NCBI GenBank assembly: GCA_024138025.1 | Contig: JAMXBD010002234.1 | Span: forward strand, 62,001-126,000 | Reading direction: 5' to 3' | Length of the DNA: 64,000 nt | Source: Combretum micranthum | Lineage: Eukaryota > Streptophyta > Magnoliopsida > Myrtales > Combretaceae | Notes under the pieces: model-generated | Databases searched by the model: none | Told to the model about the DNA's origin: nothing | What the model saw: only the letters and a program-made list of their open reading frames with translations | In this document: positions 45,119 through 58,187 of the stretch, one piece after another | Layout: each line of letters opens with the position of its first letter | Numbering within the stretch: the stretch's first letter is position 1 | Position numbers and translations under genes: made by a program

Positions 45119-48100
45119 TGTCACGAGTCTATCAATAGCCTAAAACCCTGAATAGAAATTTCCTAAATGTTAGAAGATACCGAAGACAAGATTTAGTGAC
45201 TTGATTCAAAAACTCAGGATATAATTATAATTAGGATTAGATTTTAAGTGCACTAGAAAGCTAATAACTAATAAGATATATTGACTAAAAATGATAATTT
45301 AAAATTTTCACTATGTCTTTGCTTCAGGAATTGGAACAAGTTAGCCTAATAAGTCAACATGAAAATAAAACTTGATCTAAAAAGATGCGACCAAATGAAC
45401 CCAACAATAAATGAAACTTGATGACTCATATAAGTATGTGGAGGATCTATTCTTTTTCTCTGTTCACTGAGAATAACAAGAGTAAATAGATAAAGAAATT
45501 TTGCATATATTCATCATGGAATACACTAGAGGAAAATCAACTTGGACTAATCAACTCAATTTCTTTCTTTCTTTTTCACCATGTAAGTAGCCCCCATACC
45601 CCATGTTTATAAGCCACAAATAAGACTTATAAGTAGAACACAAACAAAACAATAAATTTCCCCCAAAAGACGAATCGTGATCTAACACCTTTTTCATATA
45701 TAAGGGTCAAAACAAATATCATGTCATTTTCCATTTGCAAATTTTTGCGAGATCTTGCTCTCAACAAGACAAATTATGGCAAACCAAAATTCTACTTTCC
45801 CCTACTTTTTCCCCGCCATGAACCCCACCACAATAATCAAACACAACACAAACAAAACTAAAGCAACTACAACTCATATTCCACCAAAGCTTCAAGGAGA
45901 AACAAAAGAACATCCAATAGCATAACACAAACAAGGCATTAAGGGTCAACATCTAAAGGTAAGGATTGTATTAACTTAGCTAATTTATTCCTAGAAATAC
46001 AACTACTCACTATCCTATCTACTAATATAGGTCACGACTCACAAAAATTGGTAGGGGGTAGAAGCTTGTCATATTTAACTATCCAACCAAGGTAAAAATT
46101 ATACTATCTTAAAATTTATATTATGTTCATGTGTAGAAAACTAGGAAAAATTTAAGTGTTGACTTGTTTTAGAAACTCTATGTGTTTAGTTTTCTTAGAG
46201 CTTATGAACAATAATAATATGTACATGTGATAATACCTGATACCTACTTTAATTAAGTTAGTTATTACATCAAGTAAGGAATATTATAGGAAAATCAAAT
46301 AACACTTCAGAAAACCTATACCTTAAATTTTCGCATTCACAAGAATAGGATCTACCATGCATATTACATAGCCTAAACTAGTTAAAATTTAGTAAAATAT
46401 ACCTGTAACATCATCTAAATAGTGAAACTTAGCCAATATGAGCATTGGAGTATCTATAAGCAATTTTGACCCTATCAACATATCCGATATCATAGTGAAA
46501 AATCATACCATCTAGACATCATAAAAGAGTAATATTTGATATAAAATAAGAATAGAGGACTTGAATGGGCTAAAATAATCCTAAGGTACTAAATGTGAAG
46601 TTTCGGCCAAAAACAAATTCATAGCAACAAACCATAATTTAAATGCAAAATGAAACTTATACGAATTCATAAACTCATTAGAAAAGCATACTAGTAGGTA
46701 GATTATAGCATATGACCTCTTAAATAATATGAATTTTAAGCTACATAGTTACATAAGTTTTGCAAACGAAGTAAACAATAATAGAAATCATACTATCAAA
46801 GTAGGCATAAATAAACAAGCTAAATTAGAAAAATTTAGAATAATGAGATTAGCATAACTAGAAATATAAATATAACTTAGGATCAAGAGAAAAAAATATG
46901 AAATAAATAAGAAATAGTAGATATCAAATATCTTGGAATTATCGCATTAAAGAACTAATAGGAATAATAAAAGTTTAATAATAAAATTATTAAACAAAGT
47001 AAGACATGGAAATATCCTGTAACATCTATAGAAATTCATAAAATAAGGAAAATATAAATTACGAGGTGAATAAACTAAGTAACTATCATATAGTACCTGA
47101 AATAAGCTTTTTGATGCCTATTTTTACATAAAAATCCTAGGTAAATTGAGTATTATAAGTTTAGTCAAAGTTTGCATGATAAAAGCATGTATTTAGAATC
47201 ATTTAGATCACTTTTTTATAAGAAAAAATTATTTACTCGAATTATATGGTTATATTATAAAAATAAAATATTTTATGAGCTTTAAAAAGACTATTTATAA
47301 GTCAAATTCGGATTAGAAATGAGCAAATAGTCTTAAAAATAGTAAAAACTGATTTTTAGGATACTTAGGCACTCATTAAGAATTATTTATATGGTTACAT
47401 ATCTGATTAGTGAATATTTTATACATCTATTAGGTGATTCCGATCAGATTACGGATTTTGCAGAAGATTACTACGATTAGTCAATATGAGTATGTGAGTA
47501 ACTCATATTATTTATATTGTTTGTGTTTGTTGCTTAGTTATAATAGTAGTATAATACAAATAACAAACTTGCTATATTTGTGGGTCTGGGGTAATGTATT
47601 ATCTATGATGATTGTTAATGTATGAAGGCTATAGTAATAAAAGTGATAACGACAGTATTGTTGTGAAACTTGTTTGATACATGATGTTGAGTGTTTGTAT
47701 AATGCTTGATCACTAGAAAATTGAATAATGACTATTTGACTTTGAAATTAACTGGACATGCATTGCACAGATTGCATAATTAGTGTGATAGCCTGCTATG
47801 TGTTGGTATTTTGGTTCTCTAGTAATGCTTGCTTTTTCTAGATAACATTATTCTAGTTCTACATAAGATTATCATTGTTCTCTATGGCTCCACGGGAACT
47901 AAGTGATAAATGAAGGACGTCGCCCATCGTATCACATGAAATAATTAACACTTAATGATGTTTCTAAACCTTTGATATAGGAAGTGAGTGTAAGATACAT
48001 TTAAATTAAAGAGATAATTAAAGTGAGCACAGTTGTGATTCCTATATGTATAGTTTCTCCTGGGTAGGTGAGTCGTTGAGGCATTGCCTGGTTAAGCTCC

Positions 48101-48722
48101 TTTAACCTTTATGAGAGGGCATAAATCTCCATCCTATTTGGATTCCAGATTATTCAAGCTTGTACTTGAGCATATGACTAATTATTGCATAGCATATGGT
48201 TATCAATAATCTAATTGGTAACTTGCTTAATATGTGATATATCTGGTTTTTCACTTTGCCATGGTTTATGTTTACGCCTTTATAGATTTTTCAAGATGAT
48301 CCTTTATCTTTGGTTGGTTTCTTCCCGGAGTCTAGTACTAGTAAGTTTCCAAAGTTTGACAAATTTTGGCTCAAGGATAGGATATCTATCTATTAGTAGT
48401 GCGGTAAAGAATGTTCTAAGTGTTATTTTTGTACTTGGGACTTTACTCGATAGTTATGAGCTATAGTAATTTATTATTCAAACTATTGACATGGTGGTTT
48501 TACATGGATTGATATATCTTGTATGTATTTATCATTCGTATCGAAGAAACCAAAAAGATCCTATTTTGTAGAATTATGTTATCTTTCAAGGTAATATTAG
48601 TAATAGCATACATGTATGATCTCTTTTGATGTCAACCAGCCTTCTTAAATATAAATTTCTAGGTATCAGATGGTCGTATCATAAATTGTATATTACTATC
48701 AGGGTACATTAGGGGCGTAACA
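45119..48722 (+). repeat. Right LTR of the Tekay-like element
   Basis: Begins TGTCACGAG and ends GGCGTAACA, an imperfect inverted pair. About 3.6 kb, AT-rich and without genes. The last 0.6 kb matches the left remnant. Long LTRs are usual in this clade. Confidence 0.75.
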
Positions 48723-48723
48723 C

Positions 48724-49245
48724 ATATGACCTTACACAAAGTGATCTTATATAAATTACTAATGAAGGACTTGAAATTGCTAGTAAAAGTGGGATCTATA
48801 ACAAAATCTATGATGCTCAAATTCAGTGAGATCCAAATTAATGGAGAAGTCTCTTAGTGATCTAGTTGTTATAAAAAGGACTTAAGTTTCGTAACTTATT
48901 CTAGCTTCTAGGTATTGTGATTTCTAAATATATTGTGGGTATTTACTATAAAAGATCCTATTGCCGATTTTGTTATATTATAGGAAAATGCACCTTGGCC
49001 ATGTGAAAGAGAAGTTTGTTTCATTTCACTCATGTGATGCATTTACTAAATTACTTGGAGTATGCTAATTGGTGTAAGTGATGCATTTACTAATTCGTAG
49101 TATTGTTTTCATGTAAGTGGATGACATTATCAAGTTATGTAATGGAGGACTCTTAGGTTAGTTCATGTACAAAATCACTTCAAGTTTAGTTCTTGACAAC
49201 ATTGAATTGACGAGCTAAAAACAGCTCTCAAGTGTATAGATGCTA
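48724..49245. repeat. Segmental duplication, copy B, last block
   Basis: 48724-48840 and 48840-49245 match 10970-11080 and 11760-12215 of copy A. Non-coding. Confidence 0.65.
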
Positions 49246-49333
49246 TCTTATCGCATACATTTTACCCATGATTTTCAACATGGTGATCATTTCCTCATTT
49301 ACCCAAGATTTTTTTTTTAATCAAACTTAATAG

Positions 49334-51170
49334 TGTAACACCCTGAAAAACCAAGGCACTAGAGCTTTTCATGTATCCATATAGTCTCAACTAAGCATAA
49401 TTAATACAACACAAAACAACACAATTATACATATCCACAAGCGACCAACACAATACATATGCTCCATAGACCACTACAACAACACACTATAAGTGACATA
49501 TTGAGTCTGCTAAACATCAAGAATAACTAAATACTTATTCAAACATACTCAAGGGAGCATGCTCAATTGATAATAAAACAATCATAAAGATAATAGGATT
49601 ATATGAATCTCTAAACCACACATTGACAAAAAAATCACCCATCTTCAAAATATTTATCTGCATTATCATCATCATCAAAATCTACTAATAGGTTGCATCC
49701 GGTAAACTTGTAAATGATCATGTCATCACATGTACCTGAAAAAGATAATGAGTAAGCCAAAGCCCAGTGTAAAAAACCACAGGCATGTGTGGATTATCAT
49801 ATAGCAAAATCCACATGCATTTATAAATCTAAATACAACAATCAATTTTTTTTTTTTTTTGAATTTTAGTGGAAATCCATCACAAGGATAATTCACTGCT
49901 TAGTGTCTCACGCATTAATATTTACGTGTGTGTGTGCGCGCACGTGCATGTGCGTGTGTGTGTGTGTGATGTTGGATACTTTTCAACATCTGTAAGTGAA
50001 TGAGTCACTTATACCTAGCCAAGCCTTTTACATGTGAGCGTGCGCACGCGCATGTGTATGATGTTAGATGCCTTCTCAACATCCATAAGTATATGAGTCA
50101 CTCATACCTTCCTAAGCTTTCTTAATTTGCAACTCTATTCAGCACAACAACAATATAAAAGATTAAAGGGTGCTGTTTTAATATTATTGAAAGTTCCAGT
50201 CCACCAATTGCAACCAAACACAAATAATAAATATTTATTATCAATTGAATATTAATCATGTTTTTTGAGTTTCTATTCTAAACAAATACAAACATGATAT
50301 TCAGTCACTTGTTAAAGACATCTTAGAAGGGTAATTGAATCATAATATGAAATGCATTCACTGAACTTAGAACATGCATTATACTCTTTAGTATCTTTTG
50401 ACACTAAAAAATAAAAGATTCTTTTTATTAAAAGTGTATAATAGTGGAAATCAACAATAAAAAATGTCCTTTAAGTAGTTTATTGTGATTAAAGTTAGAT
50501 AAATTTAGATGCTTTGATTTAGCCAACCAATTGAGTTAAATTTAAACTAGTACTCAAAAGAGAGTTAGAAATGAATTTTACATATATGCTAGGCAAGTTG
50601 GAGCTGTTGGCACTAGCCCTAAAGAGTGTTACTGGCTTGCTAGTAGGTTTGCATACCGGTGAATTGGTTCTTCCTAGTTCAAAAGTTTAACTTCTTTGAA
50701 CTTACGTATTTTACTGAATTTACTTGTGATTCCTTAAAATCATCTTTCAAACTTCTTCAAAACCACCAATTAACTTGACGTTAAACTCGAAAACATGCTC
50801 TCGGACAAGAAGGCTCTTACCTTGATGCCAAGGCACCTTATGTATTCTTGAATTACCAGAAGTGTCAAATAAAACCATTAGCAACCGCTACGCTTAATCC
50901 TCTTCTTGATAACCATTGTTTGTAACAAAGGAATTCTTTCTAAGATTAAATTCCGGGAAAGAAGAAAACAAGGACTAATAAGTTCAGAAATTGTTAACTT
51001 ACCTCGATGAATCATTTGGTCTAGCAAAGAAATGATGGAAGAAAGGGAGGGAAGAAAAGGAGCTGGAACCATCGTTGATAGAAAGAAGGAAGGAAGAAAA
51101 GAAAAGAAAGTTAGAACAGAGTAGGATTTCACAATTTGGATTATGGACGAAATTTCCCCCCGATTAAATT
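49334..51170 (-). repeat. LTR relic of a Tekay/Del-like element, minus strand
   Basis: The outer end is TGTAACACCC at 49334 (so GGGTGTTACA closes the LTR on the minus strand). Read on the minus strand there is a CT-rich leader (about 51130-51060) and a short frame starting MVPAPFLP. A consensus donor GTAAGT follows at about 51003, then a pyrimidine-rich acceptor TTTTTCAG near 49740 preceded by ACTGGGCTTTGGCTTACTC. An acidic reading frame comes next (Asp-rich, stop near 49640). The same order is seen at 1420-4200. The distal limit and the target duplication were not found. Confidence 0.5.
49924..49968. repeat. 45-bp perfectly alternating purine-pyrimidine tract
   Basis: From 49924 to 49968 purines and pyrimidines alternate without exception (GT repeats flanking CGCGCACGTGCATGTGCG). 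A related 23-bp tract lies at 50038-50060. About 110 bp including the sequence downstream (AACATC, ATGAGTCACT) is duplicated in tandem. Confidence 0.9.
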
Positions 51171-53747
51171 TTCTTTTTTCTGCATTATAAAATCAAGTTA
51201 TATTAGGAACCTTATGCAACCATCCTCTTTGGCTCCATAGGAACTTTCTTGATCTTCCCTTTCGCTTTAAATCCTTTTGCACCATTAGGAAAACCATAAT
51301 GTTATAGTTTTTCATGGCAGGCGATCTATCCTCGCTTTAAATCCTTTGGCACCATTAGGAAAGCCATAATGTTCTAGTTTTTCATGGCAAATGATCTATC
51401 CTCTTGATGTTCTTTTCTTACTTAAGAAAACAACTATATTGTGGCAAACCACCATCTGAGCACTTCTCAATGGCATGTCCACTTCTTACCTTTATCAAAG
51501 ACCCAACATCTACCAAGTTGGATCAAATTGAATACTAAGGAATTTGTATGCAACCATTGAAACTGTGCAAGCGTACCTAATTCAAGATCATGATTGGAGA
51601 TGGCTCTCTAGTTTTTCCTACTATAGGCAACATGGGTAGTATCATAGTTAAACTGTTGGGTCTTCTCTTTTGTTAGTTGTTTATAGTCATAATATCTTTT
51701 ACTCAACCAAGTGTACATATTATCCTGGCTTCTCTTTAGAAATTAGAAACTCCCTTCTTTCTTGGAAAAATAATCTAAATTCAAAAAAATGACTAATGTA
51801 ACTATAGAATATTACACAACTATAAAAAAAAAAAAATTATAATATGAGATAGCAATAGTATACATGTATAACCATAGCTATGTCAACTTTAATAGTATCT
51901 TTTTGTGCAATAATATTTTAAGTTATTTCACTTAATTTATACTACTGTATTGTGAAAAATTAAATAGATATATTGCATAATTCTACGAGACTTATGTCCT
52001 ATAAAACATATAATTTCATCTTTGCTGGTTTTTTTTTTTTTTTTTTTTGCAAATAATTGTCATTTTATTGTAAATACAATGATTTGAGGAAGCTTGCCGA
52101 ACTGCATAAACGACTTCAATTGGATCTTATTAATTTGTCTATATTTATATATATTTTCTGAATGTGTATATACTGTTGGAATAATTTTGATATGATACTA
52201 TTAATTTTAGTCTATGTTTTTATACATTATTAGCTTATCATAACCTAAAAATATTTTTATCGAATATATATACATATGTATATACGACACTTCATGACAT
52301 ATTACTAACATAAAGCTTAATGATACTCACCATTAAGCAAATCACGCTAGCACATTTTATTCCCACTAAGAATGAGGTGTCACCAAAATGCAACGTATGA
52401 AATATTTCAACACGAGGATTTCACTCGTGAAGTCTGACTCTGACACTGTTATTCGAATCATCTTGAGAGCAAAGAAACAATAAACAAATGAAAGAAGAGC
52501 AACCATACGTACTTGTTGGAAAGTCTCGACAAGCTACCTTGAGTAGAATAATAGAAATTGGAGTTAGAAGTTGAATTATGTGAGACAATGACAACCTGCA
52601 ATTTTAACCAAAAATTATCTTTTACTAATCAAATCAACATTGATTATCTCCATTATTCAATTAATGATAAAAGTTCGAGCCTAAGTCACTTGAAAGATTG
52701 ATGTATATATGTATAAATATACTGTTCAATGATTGAATTGCACAGTAACCTGTTCTGAACAAAAGTAATCTTCGGAAAACAATTTTCTTATTTTCATTTG
52801 ATTGTTTAGTTAAAAACATCATTTAAATAGAAAGCATTCTTTTTATAAGGGAACATATTTTCTTTTCATGGGAGAACTTTAACATTTTTTAGGAAAATAA
52901 TTTACGTTTTGTTAAAGGAAGTCATTTTCCAGACTACTTAATAATCTTCTGTTTACACACTTGGAAGTCATTTTCTCAACTACTTTCCATAATATATAGT
53001 AATTCGTTTACACACTTCATTGTGTTCCACATAAAATTAGTTTCGAACATTGAAAAAATCTCGTAAAGTTATATATATTTTTAAAAATATAACCAAACGC
53101 ATTGTTTTGGGAAAAATTATTTTAATGGAAAGCGTTTTTTTGTAAAGAAGAGATTAGAAAAAAGAAATGGTCTAAATAAGATGAAAGAATCCAAGCGATG
53201 GCATCGGGGTTTTGAACTATTTTTTATTGTTTGGCTAGAAGTAAAATTAGTAGGAATAAAATCAGATAGAAACAAATCTACGGCACTCGCCAATTTTTAT
53301 TCCCTCATAAAATGAAGAGAAAGTGGGTTTTTTTTTTTTTTTTTTCCTCCCAATAAAAATAGATGGATATAATTTTAGTTTATCCCTTATAACTTTTAAA
53401 TACTTTGGTAATTTACATTACATCACTTTTTGACATTATTAATTATTAATTTTCCTTTGTGATCTTTTTTTTTTCTTCTACAAGCAAATATGTACAAAAG
53501 AATTAAATATTTCAATCTTTCATTTTCTTCCAATTAATAATATTATTAATTATTATATTTTAATTTCCTTATTACTTCTCTGGTGAAAGTCATCGAGGCA
53601 GAGCACATGCAGCAGAAAACAAAAGATATTTTTATGAATTAAATAGAAAACAAGAAAAATCTTCGATGCTAATTGAGAAGGAACCTTTGGAGTTTGAGAG
53701 TACCTGCTTTCCAAGTACTTGCCTCGATAAGATGAAGCTGAGCCAGA
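51171..53747. other. Intergenic sequence downstream of the LRR pseudogene
   Basis: 51250-51400 holds a short tandem duplication (CGCTTTAAATCCTTTGGCACC-like, about 75 bp apart). 52790-53160 is rich in GGAAAATAATTTTC-like motifs ending with AACCAAACGCATTGTTTTGG, as in some plant MITEs, but ends were not defined. 53600-53747 would be the 3' untranslated region of the LRR gene. No other gene was seen. Confidence 0.45.
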
Positions 53748-54658
53748 TTATGGCGTCTCCTCCATTGAATCACGAAATCCTACATTTTTCCGCTCTTCAT
53801 CGGATAGCAAGGGAGCACTAACGATGCCCTTGGAGAAGAGTTCCTTCTCGATGGATGGTTCCAAGCGGAGGTTGAGATCGAACAGGTATGGAAAATTGAA
53901 GTTGCAACTTGTGGAAGAGAAGCTTCGAAGACATGGTAAAGACCAGAGTGTTAAAGAACTTAGCTGATGGAAAGTGATATCAGCAGTATGATTATGATCA
54001 TTCGCTCTTTCGTTTTGGTCTCCATTGAAATCATCACCATGTGTTACTATCTCTTCTATGTTGCTACAGTGCTTGACTTCTAGCGTGGTAAGATGCACCA
54101 AGCATCTGGCTGCCGAAGTTGTCATCACGTGCCTTAATCCACCACAAGAACCGATCGTCAAGACCTTCAAGTGATTGAACGAGGCAGAAGCAGAAGAAGA
54201 ACTTGGACATAGAATTCCCGTCAAAAGACGACAGTCCCAAACGTCCAGTTTTCAACTATATCGAGAATATGGGCCAGAGCAGAGCCATCTTCCCACATGT
54301 GTTCTAGCTTATGCAGAAAACGGATTTTGAGATGTCTAACGTTTTCAATTAGTAAAGCCGACCTATATGGGGATGAGACGATCTCATCGCTCCCATTTCC
54401 ATGTCCATGTCCATCTACTCTATTGCCTGACCAAGGGAATAACTTCACAAAAGAGCATGCAAAAATTGAAAGATACTCTAGATCGTGAGGTCTTTCAAGA
54501 AGGAACCTCCAAGGGAAATCCTTCGCTGCTGCTTCATTGTCGACATGCCTTACATGCAATCTTGTCGGATTGCCAATGATTTCATCTGGAATTTGCAGCA
54601 TGTCACTCTTAATCACCGTTTTCTTCAAGCTGGGCATCTTCTTAAGATGATTATCGGC
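53748..54658 (-). pseudogene. Last LRR exon with a frame change
   Basis: Acceptor TTGGTAG|GCCGATAA. The first part reads MPSLKKTVIKSDMLQIP to HKLEHMWEDGSALAHILDIV. In the A4 run at 54249-54252 the frame is lost; the following frame gives TGILCPSSSSASASFNHLKV and VHLTTLEVKHCSNIEEIV to a stop at 53748-53750. The two halves join seamlessly as one LRR series only if the frame changes there. A donor/acceptor pair at the site is not seen. Confidence 0.85.
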
Positions 54659-54756
54659 CTACCAAAACCATTCATTTTACATTACAAAAACAATAAAGAT
54701 TTACATTAAATGGTGACGCATGCATGGGATGGTACTGATACTAAAAAAATTCATAC

Positions 54757-55389
54757 CTTTTCCTCCAAACTGAGATGGATCTCATCATTATCATTGTCAT
54801 TACATTTTTCTTGTTCCGACGATAATATTTTCGCTGCAGGGCAACGTACCACTTTCAAATACTGCAATAGTGGCCATTTAGTGGAATGTAAACCACCGTA
54901 AAAGCTCTTTAGTTGTGGCATGTATTTCAATATTAAGGAGGTTAACTTAGGAAAGAAGGACATTGGATGACGTGCATTTTCTTTATCCTGTTTATCGCAT
55001 CCTTTCTTCCAGACTACTATCTCCTCCATCCTTCCACATCCCGTTATCTTAAGTGTGCTTAGTTGGTGTAAAGATCTGGCAACTGACGTCGGAAATACAT
55101 GTACCAGAGTGCTGCAGCTCTGAATTTCTATTTTTCCCAACTTCTCAAAATATATATGGTCGGCAAATGCGGATTCTTTGTTGTAGTCTTCGACTTGAAA
55201 CACCTCTTTGAGGCGTTCGCAATTGGACACACTCAATTCCTCCAAATTTCGGAACCACCCATCCATAGTGGATGGAACGATTGTCAAGACATTGGAACAG
55301 CTCCAAACACGTAAGATCTTCAGTTGGTAAAACGCACCCAGCTTATTATTGTCTGAGCTACTCCTTTCTTCATTGATGCCCCATGATTC
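54757..55389 (-). pseudogene. LRR exon 3, intact frame
   Basis: Acceptor AATCAG|GAATCATGG and donor AAG|GTATGAA. The 211 codons include FYQLKILRVWSCSNVLTIVP, STLVHVFPTSVARSLHQLST and CGRMEEIVVWKKG, classical motifs of this LRR family, and end LSLEEK, in register with exon 2's ending. Confidence 0.9.
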
Positions 55390-55658
55390 CTGATTCAAAT
55401 TCCTCACAATCGTAATTTTTTATTTCAAATAATCATTCAGTGAAATGTCTATCAAAAAATTGTTGACAAATTTTGCAACCCCCAGCCATTTTCAATAATA
55501 AAATAATTGTTGCCTTGTACTTCATTCTATTATCTTCTCTTTATTTTTTTATTTCATATGAGCCCTCTAAACCGGTTACTTTTCAATCATATCCTGAAAA
55601 TACTCTAATTTTTCATACAGAAATAATTAATAAATAATGTGCAATTCTTCATCAATAC

Positions 55659-56369
55659 CTTTTCTATCAAAAAAAGTGGTATGACATGCTTATCCGAATC
55701 TGACACAAATGCCTCAATAGCATTGCAATTAGAAATCGTTATATCCTTCAATGATGGCCACTCTGTATGCTTCTCGGTGCAAAAGCTCCTGAGTTTTGGC
55801 AGCCAACCAAGTTGTAGTAAAGATAGCAGAGGAAATACAGTTTTGCATGGCCCTCCGTCATGGTCCACAATTCCCTTGGCAACTATTACTTCTAACTTCT
55901 CACAATATTCTATTGTCAAATTTTCCAATTTCTTAAGGAACTTTGCTGTTGATGGCGTAAACAGATACGTCAAACTATTGCAAAATCGAACTTGTAGAGA
56001 TTCCAATCTGTGGAAGGGAAAATATTCTGGAAAGGATTCACTCTTGTACAGGTAATGCAATTTTGGCAGACTATATAGATACATCTCCTTCAATTTACAA
56101 ATTGTACTTCTTGCTAGTTTCCTCCCACTCAAAGTATAGCTGTCAAGTTGGAATATCACCTCGACTCTGTGGCACGACGTCACCTTCAAGTTCTCCAGGT
56201 TGTGCAAGTTGTGTAACATAAAAAATGGAATGACAATTGAAATTTGATGGCAGGCCACCACCTTGAGGAGGAGTAGTTTGCAAAAGGAATCTGATGGAAA
56301 TTTATCATGCCATATCTCTTTTATATCCATTTCCTCTATTTCCAGATGTTGCAAATTTGGAAGCATGAC
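55659..56369 (-). pseudogene. LRR exon 2, intact frame
   Basis: Open for about 237 codons between acceptor ATTGCAG and donor AAG|GTATTG. It starts MLPNLQHLEIEEMDIKEIWH and contains several repeats, for example SLTYLFTPSTAKFLKKLENL and CEKLEVIVAKG. It ends LIEK. Confidence 0.88.
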
Positions 56370-56475
56370 CTGCAATATTGTTCATATTTTCAAATCTCTC
56401 TCGTCAGTAAAGGAAAGCCAAATACATGTAACAAAAAATGTCAATTAGCTAAAAGGACGGATGATGAAAGCAAAC

Positions 56476-57225
56476 CTTGTCATCAAACAAAGGGTGGAAG
56501 ACAACATCTTGGTTGTTCCAATTTGAATCGATGCCACTATCGGTATCCTTCTGTTCCACTGCATTCGCAAGCTTGGAGACAAATGCTCTGAATTTGGTAC
56601 ATCTGCTAATGTTGAACGTTTTCAAAACTGGAAAATAGAGGTTGGAAAATCCTGAACAAAAATAGCTCAAGTTGTCTAGATTGCTGAGTTTCAAGGAGAG
56701 CAATTTATTCAACGCCATCATATTCCATCCCACATTTTTATCTCCAATTTCTGAAACAATTTCTTTCATATTTCTGCAATCGTATATTTCCAGGTTCTGA
56801 AGTTCAAAAAGAGTCATGGCAGTAGCAGCATCAAAAAGATTGATCAAATTGTCACATTTTCTGACGGTCATGTCATTGAGACTTGGAAAACCCAGTACAG
56901 TCTTGTTGATGTACTCTTGCTTGTCACTATATGTGCCAATTTCTGTAGATTCTCAAGCCTCATCCTCTTCAGTTTCACGACCCTCAAGTTTTCATTCCTA
57001 GATTCAAATATTACTTCGACATTGGAACAACCTACACGTTGATTTCTTTCAAATCTTGCAATCTCTCCACCATGGCTGAAGGAAAAATAACAGGTACAGA
57101 ATCACATCTTTGAAAGTCTACAGATGTTAGCTTGCCAAATGAATGTTCAGAAATATTACTGTCCCATATACTTTCGAACACTCCTGCTTTTCTCAAACCA
57201 GCCTTTCCAAACTAGAAAGCACAGC
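56476..57225 (-). pseudogene. LRR exon 1 (first visible), frame-broken
   Basis: The acceptor TTTGCAG ends at 57226. Coding starts with VLSSLERL-like sequence, then ISEHSFGKLTSVDFQRCDSV and MVERLQDLKEINV, where a TAG at 57032-57034 ends the frame. It resumes in another frame (NVEVIFESRNENLRVVKLKR) and shifts again near 56900 to FPSLNDMTVRKCDNLINLFD. The donor AAG|GTTTGC is at 56475. Confidence 0.8.
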
Positions 57226-57515
57226 CTGCAAACATTATCCCGGACAATAAATATTCGATATCTTAATAATTTCCTTTTTTTTTTTCCTTTATTCCTTTTC
57301 CACTTTTAGTAACATCAAGTACAAATATGTTGTACATGGCAATCCTTTTCCCTTTTACTCTACAGAAGATCCATAAAACTTCTATTTATCTTTGTTTTTA
57401 ACTCTCCGTTTATACAAAATTGGAGAATCGAGACTATAGTTCCCTAGACATGTAATCCATGGCTTATTCATTTCAATCGTGTAATTACCCAAACCTGGCA
57501 ATAGTTGATAGCTAA
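57226..57515 (-). other. Sequence between the LRR exon and the copia element
   Basis: Pyrimidine-rich on the plus strand at 57260-57310 and otherwise AT-rich. It is probably intron 5' of the first visible LRR exon. No further LRR coding is recognised. Confidence 0.4.
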
Positions 57516-58187
57516 TGTTAGATATATAAGAATAAATATGAATTGTATGAGGGTACATTTGCAATTAAACATAAGATATTGAATAATATATAATGGTAGA
57601 GACAGTTATCGAGTAAAACAGATTTTCACCTTCCCTCAATCAACATGGTACCGGAGCACAAATTGAAGCCTAATTTTAATAAAAAGTAAAAACCCTAGAT
57701 CCCATCTCCATCTTTTCCGTTCATCATCTCCGACATTCACACTTCTTCACCAACTTTGGCTTTTATTTATCTCCGACAATAGCTCTGACATTCACTCGTC
57801 TCCACCAGCTTCAACTACCAAGAAGTTAAGCGGAAAAAATTATGATTCTTGTTCTACAATTGTAGAAGTCTGGTTCATGGGTCAAGGTAAAGGGGATCAT
57901 CTCACAAAGGAGGTCAAAGAAATTTCTAAAATTGATTAACCGCCTAGCAGATGATTAATGCGCAGCTTATTACGCTTCTTTGGTAAGCAAATGAGCCTTC
58001 ACTTATGGGTATCTTTAGGGGCTACTTCTCTTGTTTTGTGTCCATAAGTGCTACTTGTCTTGATCCGAGACATGGACACAAGCTCACGGTCTCTGTACAA
58101 CTAGAGCTATAGGCCTTGAAGAATTACATTTTGGGACGAACAGCCATTCACTCACTATGTGATATCTATCAAAATCTGTTGCATGTC

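Larger units (their letters stand above)
38100..48722 (+). mobile_element. Tekay/Del-like Ty3/gypsy chromovirus, heavily decayed
   Basis: A 3.6-kb right LTR (45119-48722), a truncated left LTR (38100-38621), a decayed primer site, gag, protease, RT, RNase H, integrase and a chromodomain are in the usual chromovirus order. Long LTRs starting TGTCACG and a C-terminal chromodomain indicate the Tekay/Del clade. There are dozens of stops and frame changes, so it is far older than the CRM-like element. After the right LTR, copy-B duplicate sequence resumes at 48724. Confidence 0.88.
53748..57225 (-). pseudogene. LRR region of a CC-NBS-LRR disease-resistance gene (RPS2/At4g27190-type), broken
   Basis: Four exons on the minus strand: 57225-56476, 56369-55659, 55389-54757 and 54658-53748, joined by introns of 106, 269 and 98 bp with GT...AG borders. 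Every exon encodes leucine-rich repeats of the irregular C..L..I/V type typical of the C-terminal half of RPS2-like resistance proteins, which recognise pathogen effectors in the cytoplasm. No NB-ARC or coiled-coil is present in the window. Exon 57225-56476 has a stop (57032-57034) and at least two frame changes. The last exon shifts frame near 54250. The gene runs towards a copia insertion on its 5' side, so the upstream exons are lost or lie beyond the window. Confidence 0.85.
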
